Assembly: GCA_029261795.1 (NCBI GenBank)
Contig: JAJDAP010000085.1
Span: 22,412 to 86,411, forward strand
DNA length: 64,000 nt
Reading direction: 5' to 3'
Origin: Deltaproteobacteria bacterium
Lineage (GTDB): Bacteria; Myxococcota_A; UBA9160; UBA6930
Below, in pieces: positions 25,865 through 34,560 of the stretch. The translations under genes were made by a program, and so were the position numbers. Below the pieces are notes generated by a model that saw nothing but the letters and a program-made list of their open reading frames with translations, ran no database searches and was not told where the DNA came from. Position 1 is the stretch's first letter, and every line of letters begins with the position of its first letter.

Positions 25865-28008
25865 GGGGTCGGCTCCGCGGATTTGGCCGGTGGCGCAGTT
25901 CGGTCGCGAAGACGGGCGAGATGCAGACGCGGCCGCGGGTCGTCGGGATGCCTCGCCGCGAGTTCGCTCAGCAGCGCTGCGGCCGTTTCCGATTCGCCGC
26001 GAGCGGAGTAGACGATCGCGAGTCGCGTCACGAGGTCGACATCGTTGCCGAAAACCCGGGCGTTGGCCCGATGAGCGGCCGAGCGAGCATCGTGGCCGAA
26101 GCGGGCCCAGAGAACCGCCAGGTGCATGTGGAGCCGATCCTGGGCCTCCGGATAGGTATCGAGAAGGGCACGATAGGCGTCAATCGAGCGCTCGTATTCA
26201 CCCATGCTCTCCCATTGGGCAGCCACCGAGAGCGCTCCCTGCAACTCGTCCGGCGCCAACGCACGCGCGCGTTCGGCGTGGTGGTCCGCGTCTTCGAGCC
26301 TGCCGCCGAGCGCACGGCGCCACATCAGACCGAGCTGAACCCCTGGATGCTGTTCATCGAGGGCCGCCCCGGCCTCGAACGCGTCGACGGCGCCTTCGAC
26401 GTCGCGCAGGGCCAACCGTGTCATTCCGAGCTGGACCTGGTTCTCGACACTCTCAGGGTAGAGCCGCACCGCCGTCTCGATGGAAGGCAATGCCCGGTCG
26501 GGCCGCCCGCGCGCGAGTTCGACCTGCCCGAGAACGGCATGGGCCTGGCCGCTGCCCGGGATCACTTCGAGGGCCTCGCGAGCGAGTGCCTCCGCCTCGG
26601 CCCAGTCACCATCCATGACATGGCCAAGGGCCTCGTGAACCTTTGCCGCGTGGACGTGGACGTCCTTCGGGTCCTCGCCTGTCTCTTTCATGCTCCCGCG
26701 AGGGACGGCATAACCGAGCGATTCGAGACGCGCGCGCATCTCGGCATCGATGGCTCGCGGCACCGGAACCTCCTCGTCTTCGAGGAGAAGCGCGACGCGA
26801 GAATCGAGCCTCGAGACATGGGCCGCCATTGCGTCGGAATCACCATCGACCAACAAGTTCCTGGCTTCTTCCGGGTCCACGAACGTATCGAAGAGTTCCG
26901 GCTGCGGAGCGCGCACGTAGTGCAGGCGATTGCCACGAACCCCATGGATCGCGGACCAACCGAAATCGAGACGGCCCGCGAGGCTCTCGGAGTACGCCCA
27001 GGCCTCTGGATCCAACACCGCGTGTTCTGCCCAGAGGGGAGCCAGATCGGCGACGTCCGCATCGGGTAGTGACTCGGCACCTGCCAACCCGAGGATCGTC
27101 GGCGCGATGCCCGCGTTGGAGACCACCTGGGCCACGCGAACCGCCGAAGGGATTCCGGGCCCGCTGACGATGAGCGGGACATGGGCCACGGAGTCGTAGA
27201 TCAGATAGCTGTGGGTTCCCTCTCCATGTTGGCCGAGACCCTCTCCGTGGTCCGAGGTGACCACCACGATCGTATTCTCGAGGCGACCCTGGGCTTCGAG
27301 CGCCGCCAGCAGCCGGCCGAGTTCATGATCGACGTAGGCCACCTCTCCTCGGTAGGGCGAGTCGGGGTAGAGCTCGGAAAACGGCTCGGGTGCGCTGTAG
27401 TTCGCGTGCGGATCGTAGTAGTGCGTCCAGAGGAAGAAGGGACGCTCCGTGTCCTCCAGCCAGCGCGTGGCGAGGTCGGTCACCTCGGTGGCGTTTCGCT
27501 CGGCATAGCCCGCCGAGTTCGCCCGGGTGCCGGTTGCGATCGCGTCATCGAAGGCATCGAAGCCCTGATCGAGACCGAAGCGACGCTCCAACACCGAGGC
27601 CGCGACGACGGCTCCCGTGGCATAACCAGCGTCGCGCATTCGTTCGGCAAGCGTAACGGACTCGGCCGCCAGCTTGAACACACCGTTGTGTCGAACGCCA
27701 TGACTCGGTGGGTACTGGCCGGTCAACAGCGAAGCGTGTGACGGCAGGGTAAGCGGTGCGGTTGCCATTGCGCGATCGAAGGACACCCCATCCCGTTTGA
27801 GCCCCTCGAGGACGGGCGCTTCGACATAGGCGGTTCCTGCGTGATCTGCACGGAGGGTGTCGATGGTGACCAGCAGGATGTTAGGCCCACTCGGCCGGGG
27901 CCCGGCGGAGAGCGCTTCCTGCTGACAGCCCGAAAACCCAGAGGGCGCCATCAGCAGCAGGCAAAGGCTGCAGCTAAGACCCCATTCCCGCACGCTTCTT
28001 GTGTCCAC
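25861..28008 (-). CDS. Sulfatase-fold/TPR lipoprotein, copy 1 of a tandem pair
   Basis: A 715-residue paralogue with the same architecture: lipobox FSGC, metal-site motif NILLVTIDTLRADHAG, nucleophile motif TLPSHASLLTG, DHGEGLGQHGEGTHSYLIYD, then TPRs to the end. Similarity to the downstream copy runs the full length but is divergent, so the duplication is old. Both lie between tRNA-Gln and pilD on the same strand, 60 bp after pilD. A role in envelope glycan or phospholipid modification is plausible; the pilus neighbours do not prove a link. Confidence 0.83.
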   Translation of the reverse strand: MDTRSVREWGLSCSLCLLLMAPSGFSGCQQEALSAGPRPSGPNILLVTIDTLRADHAGTAYVEAPVLEGLKRDGVSFDRAMATAPLTLPSHASLLTGQYPPSHGVRHNGVFKLAAESVTLAERMRDAGYATGAVVAASVLERRFGLDQGFDAFDDAIATGTRANSAGYAERNATEVTDLATRWLEDTERPFFLWTHYYDPHANYSAPEPFSELYPDSPYRGEVAYVDHELGRLLAALEAQGRLENTIVVVTSDHGEGLGQHGEGTHSYLIYDSVAHVPLIVSGPGIPSAVRVAQVVSNAGIAPTILGLAGAESLPDADVADLAPLWAEHAVLDPEAWAYSESLAGRLDFGWSAIHGVRGNRLHYVRAPQPELFDTFVDPEEARNLLVDGDSDAMAAHVSRLDSRVALLLEDEEVPVPRAIDAEMRARLESLGYAVPRGSMKETGEDPKDVHVHAAKVHEALGHVMDGDWAEAEALAREALEVIPGSGQAHAVLGQVELARGRPDRALPSIETAVRLYPESVENQVQLGMTRLALRDVEGAVDAFEAGAALDEQHPGVQLGLMWRRALGGRLEDADHHAERARALAPDELQGALSVAAQWESMGEYERSIDAYRALLDTYPEAQDRLHMHLAVLWARFGHDARSAAHRANARVFGNDVDLVTRLAIVYSARGESETAAALLSELAARHPDDPRPRLHLARLRDRTAPPAKSAEPTP

Positions 28009-28068
28009 GCAGCGTTCATCGGCCGAGTCCCGGACGAAGTTGAGCGCTCCGCGAGACGCCTGCCTCGG

Positions 28069-28926
28069 TCAGCCCGGGAAGGGCAGCGGGAGAACGATCG
28101 CGACCAGGGCTGCCGCCGCGATCGCCGGGCCGAAGCCGAAGGGTGTGGATGCGCCGCGGCAGACGAACAGCAGCGCCACCCCGAGCACGAGCCCCAGGAT
28201 CGCCGCCAGGAAGATCACCTGAAGCACACCCACGGGGCCCAGGAATGCGCCAGCCATCGCCATGAGCTTGACGTCACCGAAGCCGAGGCCAGGGAACCAG
28301 ACCCAATAGTCGAGGTTCGATGGACGAGGGATCTCCTCGCCCTCGCCCGGCCAGTGCGCGAACTCGCGCCCGGTCCAGACCGACACGCGTGCGTGCACGA
28401 AACCCACGACCCAGAGCAGACCACCGCCCAGTACTGCGCCGATCACCGACGAGAGGAGGGCATCCGGATAGCTGCCATGGAGCAGCCCCTGAACCGCCGG
28501 GACCAGCGTGAGACCCACTGTAAGACCGCCAAGGGAAAGCGAATCCGGGATCCATTGCTCGTCCCAGTCGATGCCGGCCACCGCGATCATCAACGCGGCG
28601 AAGATCCAGAACACCAACGTCATGGGCGAGACGCCGTGTACGGCGACGATGGCCGCGAAGGCGAGGCCCGTGCCGAACTCGATCGCGGGATAGCGCGCCG
28701 AGATCGCGAGCTGACAATTTCGGCAGCGGCCGCGCAGAACGAGCCACGACAACACCGGAATGTTGTCGAAGGACGCGATCTGCTGTTCGCAGCGAGGACA
28801 ACGCGATCGGGGCTTCACGATCGAGAGGCCGTTCGGAACCCGGTGAATCACCACGTTCAAGAATGAGCCGATCACCAACCCGACAGCGAAGCCGAACCCG
28901 ACGATGCTCAACGGGACGCCCAGCAT
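28069..28926 (-). CDS. pilD: Prepilin peptidase/N-methyltransferase PilD
   Basis: A 285-residue inner-membrane aspartic protease that cleaves and methylates type IV prepilins. It has the N-terminal GSFLNVVIHRVP, the tetra-Cys zinc site (CPRC...CRNC), catalytic Asp in GIDWDEQWIPD and the second Asp in GFGDVKL, with about eight TM helices. It is the last gene of the pilus block, 30 bp after pilI. The pilins it should process are encoded 3-4 kb upstream. Confidence 0.95.
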   Translation of the reverse strand: MLGVPLSIVGFGFAVGLVIGSFLNVVIHRVPNGLSIVKPRSRCPRCEQQIASFDNIPVLSWLVLRGRCRNCQLAISARYPAIEFGTGLAFAAIVAVHGVSPMTLVFWIFAALMIAVAGIDWDEQWIPDSLSLGGLTVGLTLVPAVQGLLHGSYPDALLSSVIGAVLGGGLLWVVGFVHARVSVWTGREFAHWPGEGEEIPRPSNLDYWVWFPGLGFGDVKLMAMAGAFLGPVGVLQVIFLAAILGLVLGVALLFVCRGASTPFGFGPAIAAAALVAIVLPLPFPG

Positions 28927-28956
28927 CCGTTCTCCCTGCCCTTCGATCTCTCGAAG

Positions 28957-29733
28957 CTAGCGGAAGTCCCGTCGCGCGAACGTCACGACGGAGATTCCCA
29001 GGAATGCGGTGCACCAGGCCAGCCCGGCGAGAAGTGCAGCACCGATTTCCGTGTTCGGGATCGGGATTCCGTGCACGGCTTCGATCACACGGTTGAACGA
29101 TGATAGGTCGGGCAAGACCCGGTGGATCCACACCGTGACCGATTGTACCACCTCGGAGTTCCCGGCTTCGCCGATCGCGCGAAGGTCCCGCGTGAGGTGG
29201 CCGACGAGATAGAGCCCGAGACTGTAGCTCGCGGCCAGGAACGGCGTCGCGAAGGAGGAGAACAGCGTGGCGATCGAAACCAGCACTGCGAGTTCTACCG
29301 CGACGAGCCCAAGAGCGGTCAGGTGGCCGCCATCGAAGGGCGCGCCAGAGATCCCGGACACCAGCCAGAAGGACGCGCCCATGATGGCGAGTTGCATCCA
29401 CAGCGTCGCGAGCAGGCCCAGGTACTTGCCCAACAGGAATTGCGCACGGGTCACCGGCTTCGAGAGGATCGTGTAGATCGTGCGCCGATCGATCTCGCGG
29501 TGCACCAGGCCGACCCCCATGAAGATCGCGATCCCTGCACCGAAGAAGCGGATCGCCGAGAAGCCGATGTCCTGCAGGATGCGTTCGCGTTCGACGTAGG
29601 AAAGCGTCGAGAGCAACGCACTCGCGACGATCATGACCAGTGCGAAGAACAGCAACACGTAGAGCACGCGATTTCGGACCGCGTCGCGCAGGGTATTATG
29701 CGCGATCGCGAGAATGGGTCCCTTGCCGGTCAC
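28957..29733 (-). CDS. pilI: ABC-2 type permease, Myxococcus PilI-like
   Basis: A 258-residue membrane protein with six TM helices of the ABC-2 permease type, including the coupling-helix region REIDRRTIYTILSKPVTRAQFLLGKYLG. It overlaps the ATPase gene by 4 bp, forming one transporter. In Myxococcus xanthus the ABC genes pilH/pilI lie between pilA and pilD and are needed for pilus biogenesis; the same order is seen here. The name refers to that system, not to Pseudomonas PilI (a CheW protein). Confidence 0.82.
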   Translation of the reverse strand: MTGKGPILAIAHNTLRDAVRNRVLYVLLFFALVMIVASALLSTLSYVERERILQDIGFSAIRFFGAGIAIFMGVGLVHREIDRRTIYTILSKPVTRAQFLLGKYLGLLATLWMQLAIMGASFWLVSGISGAPFDGGHLTALGLVAVELAVLVSIATLFSSFATPFLAASYSLGLYLVGHLTRDLRAIGEAGNSEVVQSVTVWIHRVLPDLSSFNRVIEAVHGIPIPNTEIGAALLAGLAWCTAFLGISVVTFARRDFR

Positions 29734-30683
29734 GATTCGGATCCTCCACTGCTTTCTTCCACAGCGTGGAGGAACAGGCTTTCGAGATCGGCCCGCACCG
29801 GCAGGAGTTCCTCCACCTGGGCCCCTTGTGCCAGTGCGGAACTCAGCAGATCGGAGACCTGCTTCTCGGGCGTCCGCATCGTGATGCGATCGCCGCGACC
29901 GGAGAGTTCGGCTCCGAACCGGGAACCGGCTTGCTCGGCGAACTCGGGCGTGAGGCCGAGAAGCGTTACGTCCACGCGGCGCTCGTCTCCGCCGATCGCG
30001 CCGTCGACGCCGCCCTGGTAGGCGATGCGCCCGGCCACGATGATGGCGACGCGATCGCAGATCATCTCCACGTCCGAGAGGATGTGCGTGTTCATGAAGA
30101 CCGTCTTCCCGTCGCTGTTCAACTCCACGATCAGGTCTCGGATCTCCTTGCGCCCCACCGGATCGAGCCCGCTCATCGGCTCGTCCAGGAACACGACGCT
30201 CGGGTCATGAACGAGCGCCTGGGCAATCGCCACGCGCTGGAGCATGCCCTTCGAATAGGTGCGCAGGCGCGCGTCCGCGGCATGAGCCAGCCCGACCTTT
30301 TCGAGGACACGAGCCACGGCATCCGGCCGTTGCTTCGAACTGACGCCGCCGAGGTTCGCGTAGAAATCGAGAATCTCTCTTCCCGTCAGGAAGTCGTAGA
30401 AGTACGGACTCTCCGGAGCGAACCCGATCTGCTCGCGAAATGCCGTTTCGCTGACATCGTGGCCGAGCACGCTGCAGGCTCCTTCGGTCGGCCGGATCAG
30501 GCCCATCAAGACCTTCAAGGTCGTGGTCTTGCCGGCGCCGTTGGGTCCGATGAAACCGAAGACCTCGCCCTTCTGGACTTCGAACGAAATCCCGTGCAAC
30601 ACGCGCTTCCGGCGTAGTCCGAAACCCGGCCGAAAATCCTTGACGAGCCTCTCGACCCGTACGATCTCCTGCTCCGCGTTCAT
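29730..30683 (-). CDS. pilH: ABC transporter ATPase, Myxococcus PilH-like
   Basis: A 317-residue ABC ATPase with Walker [11 protein letters not shown], signature [15 protein letters not shown], Walker [13 protein letters not shown] and an H-loop in [10 protein letters not shown]. The C-terminal 80 residues form the usual accessory domain of ABC-2 exporters. It couples with the downstream permease. In M. xanthus, PilH is required for type IV pili and social motility; the substrate is unknown. Overlaps on both sides are 4 bp. Confidence 0.85.
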   Translation of the reverse strand: MNAEQEIVRVERLVKDFRPGFGLRRKRVLHGISFEVQKGEVFGFIGPNGAGKTTTLKVLMGLIRPTEGACSVLGHDVSETAFREQIGFAPESPYFYDFLTGREILDFYANLGGVSSKQRPDAVARVLEKVGLAHAADARLRTYSKGMLQRVAIAQALVHDPSVVFLDEPMSGLDPVGRKEIRDLIVELNSDGKTVFMNTHILSDVEMICDRVAIIVAGRIAYQGGVDGAIGGDERRVDVTLLGLTPEFAEQAGSRFGAELSGRGDRITMRTPEKQVSDLLSSALAQGAQVEELLPVRADLESLFLHAVEESSGGSES

Positions 30684-31612
30684 GAATTTCCCTCGCTCGA
30701 GCGCGAGTTCTCCCGGAATTTCCGGAGTAGCTCGCGGTTGGTCCCATCGACCTTCACGTCGTATCGATGACCCACAATCGACGAGACGATCGATCCACTG
30801 AACTCGTCAACGATCCATTTGCCGCCCCGCGGCTCTGGCGGAAGCCGGCGCAGGATCGGGGGATCGACTCGCACGAGGTCCCCGACGGACTGGATGTCGC
30901 GGCGGTGTCGCTCGACGAAGCGCTCTCGCGCCAGATCGAGGATGCGGGCCCGTCGCTCGACCTCGATCTCGTAGAGCGACTCGCGATAGGCGGCTTGGGC
31001 CCGTTCGTTCGGAGCCTGGCGGATCAGTTCGCCGAGGAAGGCGGCAGCAGCATCCAGGCCACCGGACTCGACCTTCAGACGCGCGACCAGGAGATCGAGG
31101 TACCCGGGTCTGCCTTCCAGTGCGAGCGCGGGCTCCAGGACGGCCGCGGCTTCCTCGCGCTCGCCCAGGTAGAAGAAGTGGTTGAAGCCGAGATAGAAGC
31201 GGTTTCGCCAGTCGTCGGGGTGCGCTTCGATCCCCCGGCGAAGCAGGCCGTTGGCCTGACGGACCGCGGCCTCGTCATCCAGCATCCAGACCGCGGCAAA
31301 GCGGTAGGGATGATCGACCCAGGGATCGAGACGCGTCACGACTTCGAGCAGGTCGCCGATCTCTCGACTACGCCCGGCCGCACCATCCGCGTCGCCCACG
31401 ATCTGGATGGCTTGGATCCAGTAGTAGTCGGCGGCCAGCGAATCGAAGCCGAAGCTGGCCAGACGCAACCACTCGGGATCCGGGGTGATCCCCGTCTGTG
31501 TAGAGCCGACAGGCTCCTCGGGTAGCCAGACCTGTGAAACAGCGATCGCCGCAGCCACGGCCGCGGCGATCAGCATCCCCTTCAGGACACGCAAACTCTC
31601 GCCCTCCAACAA
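30680..31612 (-). CDS. pilG: TPR-like membrane-anchored protein, PilG position
   Basis: A 310-residue protein with one N-terminal TM helix (about 10-28) and a periplasmic region with TPR-like helices (SFGFDSLAADYYWIQAIQIVGD; YLGFNHFFYLGEREEAAAVLEPAL; VARLKVESGGLDAAAAFLGEL). It occupies the place of M. xanthus pilG, between pilA and the pilHI transporter genes, and overlaps the ATPase gene by 4 bp. Identity as PilG rests mainly on position and architecture. It probably supports transporter function in pilus assembly. Confidence 0.7.
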   Translation of the reverse strand: MLEGESLRVLKGMLIAAAVAAAIAVSQVWLPEEPVGSTQTGITPDPEWLRLASFGFDSLAADYYWIQAIQIVGDADGAAGRSREIGDLLEVVTRLDPWVDHPYRFAAVWMLDDEAAVRQANGLLRRGIEAHPDDWRNRFYLGFNHFFYLGEREEAAAVLEPALALEGRPGYLDLLVARLKVESGGLDAAAAFLGELIRQAPNERAQAAYRESLYEIEVERRARILDLARERFVERHRRDIQSVGDLVRVDPPILRRLPPEPRGGKWIVDEFSGSIVSSIVGHRYDVKVDGTNRELLRKFRENSRSSEGNS

Positions 31613-31638
31613 GCGTCCGCCAGATGGTTCATCTGGAA

Positions 31639-32208
31639 TCAGTAGTCGTCGGCCGCCGGAGGGAGCTGCCGCGCGGGTGCATTCAGGATCTGCAGTCCGG
31701 TCTGGAAGTCGAGCGGCGGCGGAAGCGCCAGCGCCTGGGTGAGACAGATGTTGCCGCCGCTATCCGGATGCGCGTAGGTGAGGACGGCGACGTTTCCGTC
31801 ACCCTCGAGGTCGCCATACGCGGAAGCCGTGAAACATTCGCCGCCGGGACACGTGGCGCAGAGGCCTGTCGGTGCCGCGACGTCGTAGTCGAAGTAGGCC
31901 GCACCTTCGGCGGCGAATCCGATGATGTCGAAGGAGTTACCCGCCACCGAAGCCCACTGCCGAGCCCTGGGGCCGATCGGCGGTGCCGTACCCGGCGGAA
32001 CGACCGGCGGGTACATACCGTACTCGCCGAAATAGCTCTTCTGCATCTTGGCGATGGCTTCGAGGTTCGTCATGCCCTCGGTCCGCTTCGCTCGAAGTTG
32101 CTGATCCCTGAACATTGCGATCGCGGTCGCCGACAAAATGCCGATGATGGCGACGGTGATCATCAACTCGACCAGGGTGAATCCGTTGTTCTGGTGCTTG
32201 GAACGCAT
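31639..32208 (-). CDS. Second type IV pilin-like protein
   Basis: A 189-residue prepilin. The start is the ATG of MRSKHQNNGFTLVELMITVAIIGILSA with GAGG just upstream; the track start is earlier and unlikely. The class III leader is nine residues, with cleavage before Phe and E5 of the mature pilin kept. The globular domain has four Cys (two in CATCPGGEC). It diverges from the upstream pilin beyond the N-terminal helix and is separated from it by tandem hairpins. It could be a minor pilin or an alternative major subunit. Confidence 0.88.
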   Translation of the reverse strand: MRSKHQNNGFTLVELMITVAIIGILSATAIAMFRDQQLRAKRTEGMTNLEAIAKMQKSYFGEYGMYPPVVPPGTAPPIGPRARQWASVAGNSFDIIGFAAEGAAYFDYDVAAPTGLCATCPGGECFTASAYGDLEGDGNVAVLTYAHPDSGGNICLTQALALPPPLDFQTGLQILNAPARQLPPAADDY

Positions 32209-32237
32209 CGCTAGTTCCTCCCCCTCTGCGTCTGATT

Positions 32238-32292
32238 CAGCCGTCTCGTTGAACGGCTGGAGGGCCGGGGCCAAAAAAATGCCCCGGCCCTC
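32238..32292 (-). terminator. Tandem hairpins between the two pilin genes
   Basis: A perfect 12-bp stem (GAGGGCCGGGGC with a 9-nt loop containing seven T) at 32260-32292 directly abuts a 7-bp stem (CAGCCGT/ACGGCTG, 8-nt loop) at 32238-32259. Both lie just past the pilA stop on the minus-strand transcript. There is no U-tract after the stems; the poly-U is in the loop. This suggests an RNA stabiliser or partial terminator that keeps pilA mRNA abundant over the downstream pil genes. Confidence 0.55.
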
Positions 32293-32312
32293 GCTCGAGT
32301 CTCTCGCGCGGT

Positions 32313-32867
32313 CTAGAAGTTGACCTGACCGTCGAGGTTGGTGCACGGGCCCACCGTGTTCAGCAGACCGGGGCCGGCGATGGCCGGGTCGAACACGCCG
32401 GCCGCGACGCAGCTGCCGAGGCCAGCGGCGATACCGGCAGCAGCACCCGGGATCGGGTGGACGTAGCCATAGTTCGAGACCGTACCGTTGGCGTCGAGGT
32501 CACCCGTCGTTCCGGCCGTGTACGCGGCACCAGCGGTGGCGACGTTGTACAGGAAGAAGACCTGACCTTCGGGCGCCCAACCGAGCTGGTCGAACGCGGT
32601 GCCGGTCACCCAGGGCTGCTTCTGCGAGCGGGCGTTGACGACCAGGGGCTGTGTCGCCGAGGGGACGTAGCCACCGAACTCGGCGAAGTAACCTTCCTCA
32701 GCCGTACGGATCGCGGCCAGGTTGGTCTTCGCTTCGCCCGTCTTGGAGCGGAGTTGGAACATGAGGAAGTTCGGGATGGCGATGGCCGCCAGGATCCCGA
32801 TGATGGCGACCACGATCATCAGCTCGATGAGGGTGAAGCCGCCTTCGCGGTTTTGAAGCTTTCGCAT
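32313..32867 (-). CDS. pilA: Type IV major pilin PilA
   Basis: A 184-residue prepilin. I start it at MRKLQNREGGFTLIELMIVVAIIGILAAIAIPNF, the canonical class III signal with cleavage after the second Gly and E5 present. The globular domain is Ala/Gly-rich with one Cys pair near the C-terminus (CVAAG...GPCTN), fitting the D-loop of pilins. A sigma-54 promoter lies about 110 bp upstream. It is first in the pil block, as in Myxococcus, so I call it the major pilin. Confidence 0.9.
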   Translation of the reverse strand: MRKLQNREGGFTLIELMIVVAIIGILAAIAIPNFLMFQLRSKTGEAKTNLAAIRTAEEGYFAEFGGYVPSATQPLVVNARSQKQPWVTGTAFDQLGWAPEGQVFFLYNVATAGAAYTAGTTGDLDANGTVSNYGYVHPIPGAAAGIAAGLGSCVAAGVFDPAIAGPGLLNTVGPCTNLDGQVNF

Positions 32868-32974
32868 GGTATTTGGATTCTCTTTTTTGTTTCCGAACAT
32901 CCCTCGACTTGGCTCCATGCCTTGCTTCGGGTCCGCTGTGCGGGTCATTCGGATCGGCGTTCGCTCGGGGGAAA

Positions 32975-32990
32975 AGCAACAGACGTGCCA
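32975..32990 (-). promoter_or_regulatory. Sigma-54 promoter of pilA
   Basis: On the minus strand the sequence TGGCACGTCTGTTGCT matches the RpoN consensus TGGCAC-N5-TTGCW at every defined position, with GG and GC ten bases apart. It is 107 bp upstream of the pilA start, implying a 5' leader of roughly 95 nt. In Pseudomonas and Myxococcus, pilA is transcribed from an RpoN promoter under PilS/PilR; pilR is not in the window. Confidence 0.85.
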
Positions 32991-33220
32991 AGCCCTTCCC
33001 GACGTACGCACGGATCGGCAGCTCGGCGGCGGAACTGAAGGCTGCATCGGCGATTCCTGCCCGAGCGATTTCGAAGAAGCAACGTGGCGTTCCTGCCCCA
33101 GCGGTGACGACCCGCGTCGCTTCGACGACGAAATGTGTCACCGGACACCAATCGCGCTCTCAACGCGTCCCAGAATTGACACGATCGGGGGCGCCCGGCT
33201 ACGGTCCCGCCCCCTCCAGT

Positions 33221-33296
33221 GCTCCCTTCGTCTAGTGGCCTAGGACGCGGCCCTCTCAAGGCTGAAACACGGGTTCGACTCCCGTAGGGAGCGCCA
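33221..33296 (+). tRNA. tRNA-Glu (anticodon CTC)
   Basis: The cloverleaf is complete: acceptor GCTCCCT/AGGGAGC, D-arm TCTAGTGGCCTAGGA, anticodon stem CGGCC/GGCTG with loop CTCTCAA (anticodon CTC, codon GAG), T-arm ACGGG-TTCGACT-CCCGT, discriminator G and encoded CCA. It lies divergent to pilA. The gap between it and pilA (32868-33220) holds the sigma-54 promoter and no further gene that I recognise. Confidence 0.96.
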
Positions 33297-33510
33297 CTTC
33301 CGTCCAAGTACCTCCTGCTAGTTCAGGGCCTTGGGGTGCGCGATTCGGCCTATCCCCAGTGTGTCTCCAGATACGATTGGGTGCGCGCGCTCGGCCTCCA
33401 TAACGCGGATCCGCTTCCCGGCCAGCGGCCCGAACGGACTGCGTGTCGGGTGCGGCTGCGCCCTTTCATCTTTCCGGCTGACCCCGAGATAATCTCTCCC
33501 GGGGGGAATC

Positions 33511-34192
33511 ATGGAGCTGAGCACATTCGAGCGGGCCGATCTCGAGCGAGCGTATCGGCAGTGGCTGCTTCCGGACCAGCGCAAGGAAGTGATCCTGCTC
33601 TGTGTCGTCGCCACGATCTTTGTGCTCTTCGCCGCCGGGGACCTTGGCTCCCGTGGCATGGGCGGGGCCTCGCCAGGGCGCTGGATCATCCGCGGCCTCT
33701 TCGTCGTCTCCTCCGTGGGGGTGGCGTTGGTCGCACGCCGGGAGGACTCCTACAAGAGGCTGGATGCCCTGGATACCGGCTGGTGGCTGGCCTTCGCGAC
33801 GACGCTCATCTGGATCAACATAGAAGCGCGTTCTGCCGGTTTGGAGCTTGTTGGCTCGCTGATCATCGTGGGAGGCGTGTTGCTTCCGCGGCGCCCGATG
33901 TTGCTGCGATTGGGCGTCCTTGGCCTCTATCTACCCGTTAGCCAGTTCGTCGCGCTCGAACTCGGGGGCGAAGCAGAGATTCCTGCAGCACCTCGCCTTG
34001 GAACAGTACGAAACCCTGGGGCCAGACATCGTCCCGATCTGTGCTCACTGCGACCGGGCGCGCTCTCCAGTGACGAACCTCTGGCGCACCACACTGCAGT
34101 ACATCAACGATGTCGCCTCCGGTCGCATCAGCCACGGGATCTGCGACCAGTGCATCGAGGAGCACTACCCGGAGTACGCCGACGATCTGTAG
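33511..34192 (+). pseudogene. Frameshifted multi-TM protein with HGIC zinc-knuckle tail
   Basis: The 5' part (frame of 33511) encodes five to six TM helices (VILLCVVATIFVLFAAGD, WIIRGLFVVSSVGVALVA, LVGSLIIVGGVLL). From about 33964 the coding frame moves by one: the +2 frame encodes KQRFLQHLALEQYETLGPDIV, then PICAHCDRAR...SHGICDQCIEEHYPE, a tail typical of sensor proteins in these bacteria. Removing one G from the GGGGG run at 33964-33968 joins the two parts as VALELGAKQRFLQ. It could be a true mutation, a sequencing error or, less likely, programmed slippage. The ATG has a GGGGGG-type ribosome binding site. Confidence 0.7.
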
Positions 34193-34230
34193 GCTGGATC
34201 GTGGCGTTCATGCTCGGGGATGGGAGACGG

Positions 34231-34560
34231 TTACGAGACGCCGGACTCGATCCGGTCAGGCCCAGCTTCTTCGATCTGAGCCAACACGGCCCCAACGCCC
34301 GCCGCATACGCAGCGTCGAGATCGAGCGCGAAGCCCGATGAGGTCCGACGAACGACCGCGCCATCCACCACCATTGGTTCCTGTTCTTCCTCGATGATCG
34401 CAATACGGATCCTCGCCCCCACCGGAGGCTGAGCGCTCTCGCAATCGATCCAGGCGCCCATTCGAGAGAGAGTCCCAAGGACACCTACGCCATCGAGACT
34501 GCCCGCGGCCCAGACGGCGTCGAATCTGACCTCACTGCGAACCTGGGAGCGGCGCTCCAT
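34231..34560 (-). CDS. PilZ-domain-like protein
   Basis: A 109-residue protein with a basic start (MERRSQVRSEVRF, RxxxR-like) and a beta-barrel pattern with TLSRMGAWIDCES, matching the (D/N)xSxxG region of PilZ domains with L-S-R-M-G in place of the usual D-x-S-x-x-G. PilZ domains bind c-di-GMP; the incomplete second motif makes binding uncertain. It is a lone gene, convergent with the frameshifted membrane gene and near the pilus block. A c-di-GMP synthase candidate is encoded at 59.3-60.7 kb. Confidence 0.6.
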   Translation of the reverse strand: MERRSQVRSEVRFDAVWAAGSLDGVGVLGTLSRMGAWIDCESAQPPVGARIRIAIIEEEQEPMVVDGAVVRRTSSGFALDLDAAYAAGVGAVLAQIEEAGPDRIESGVS

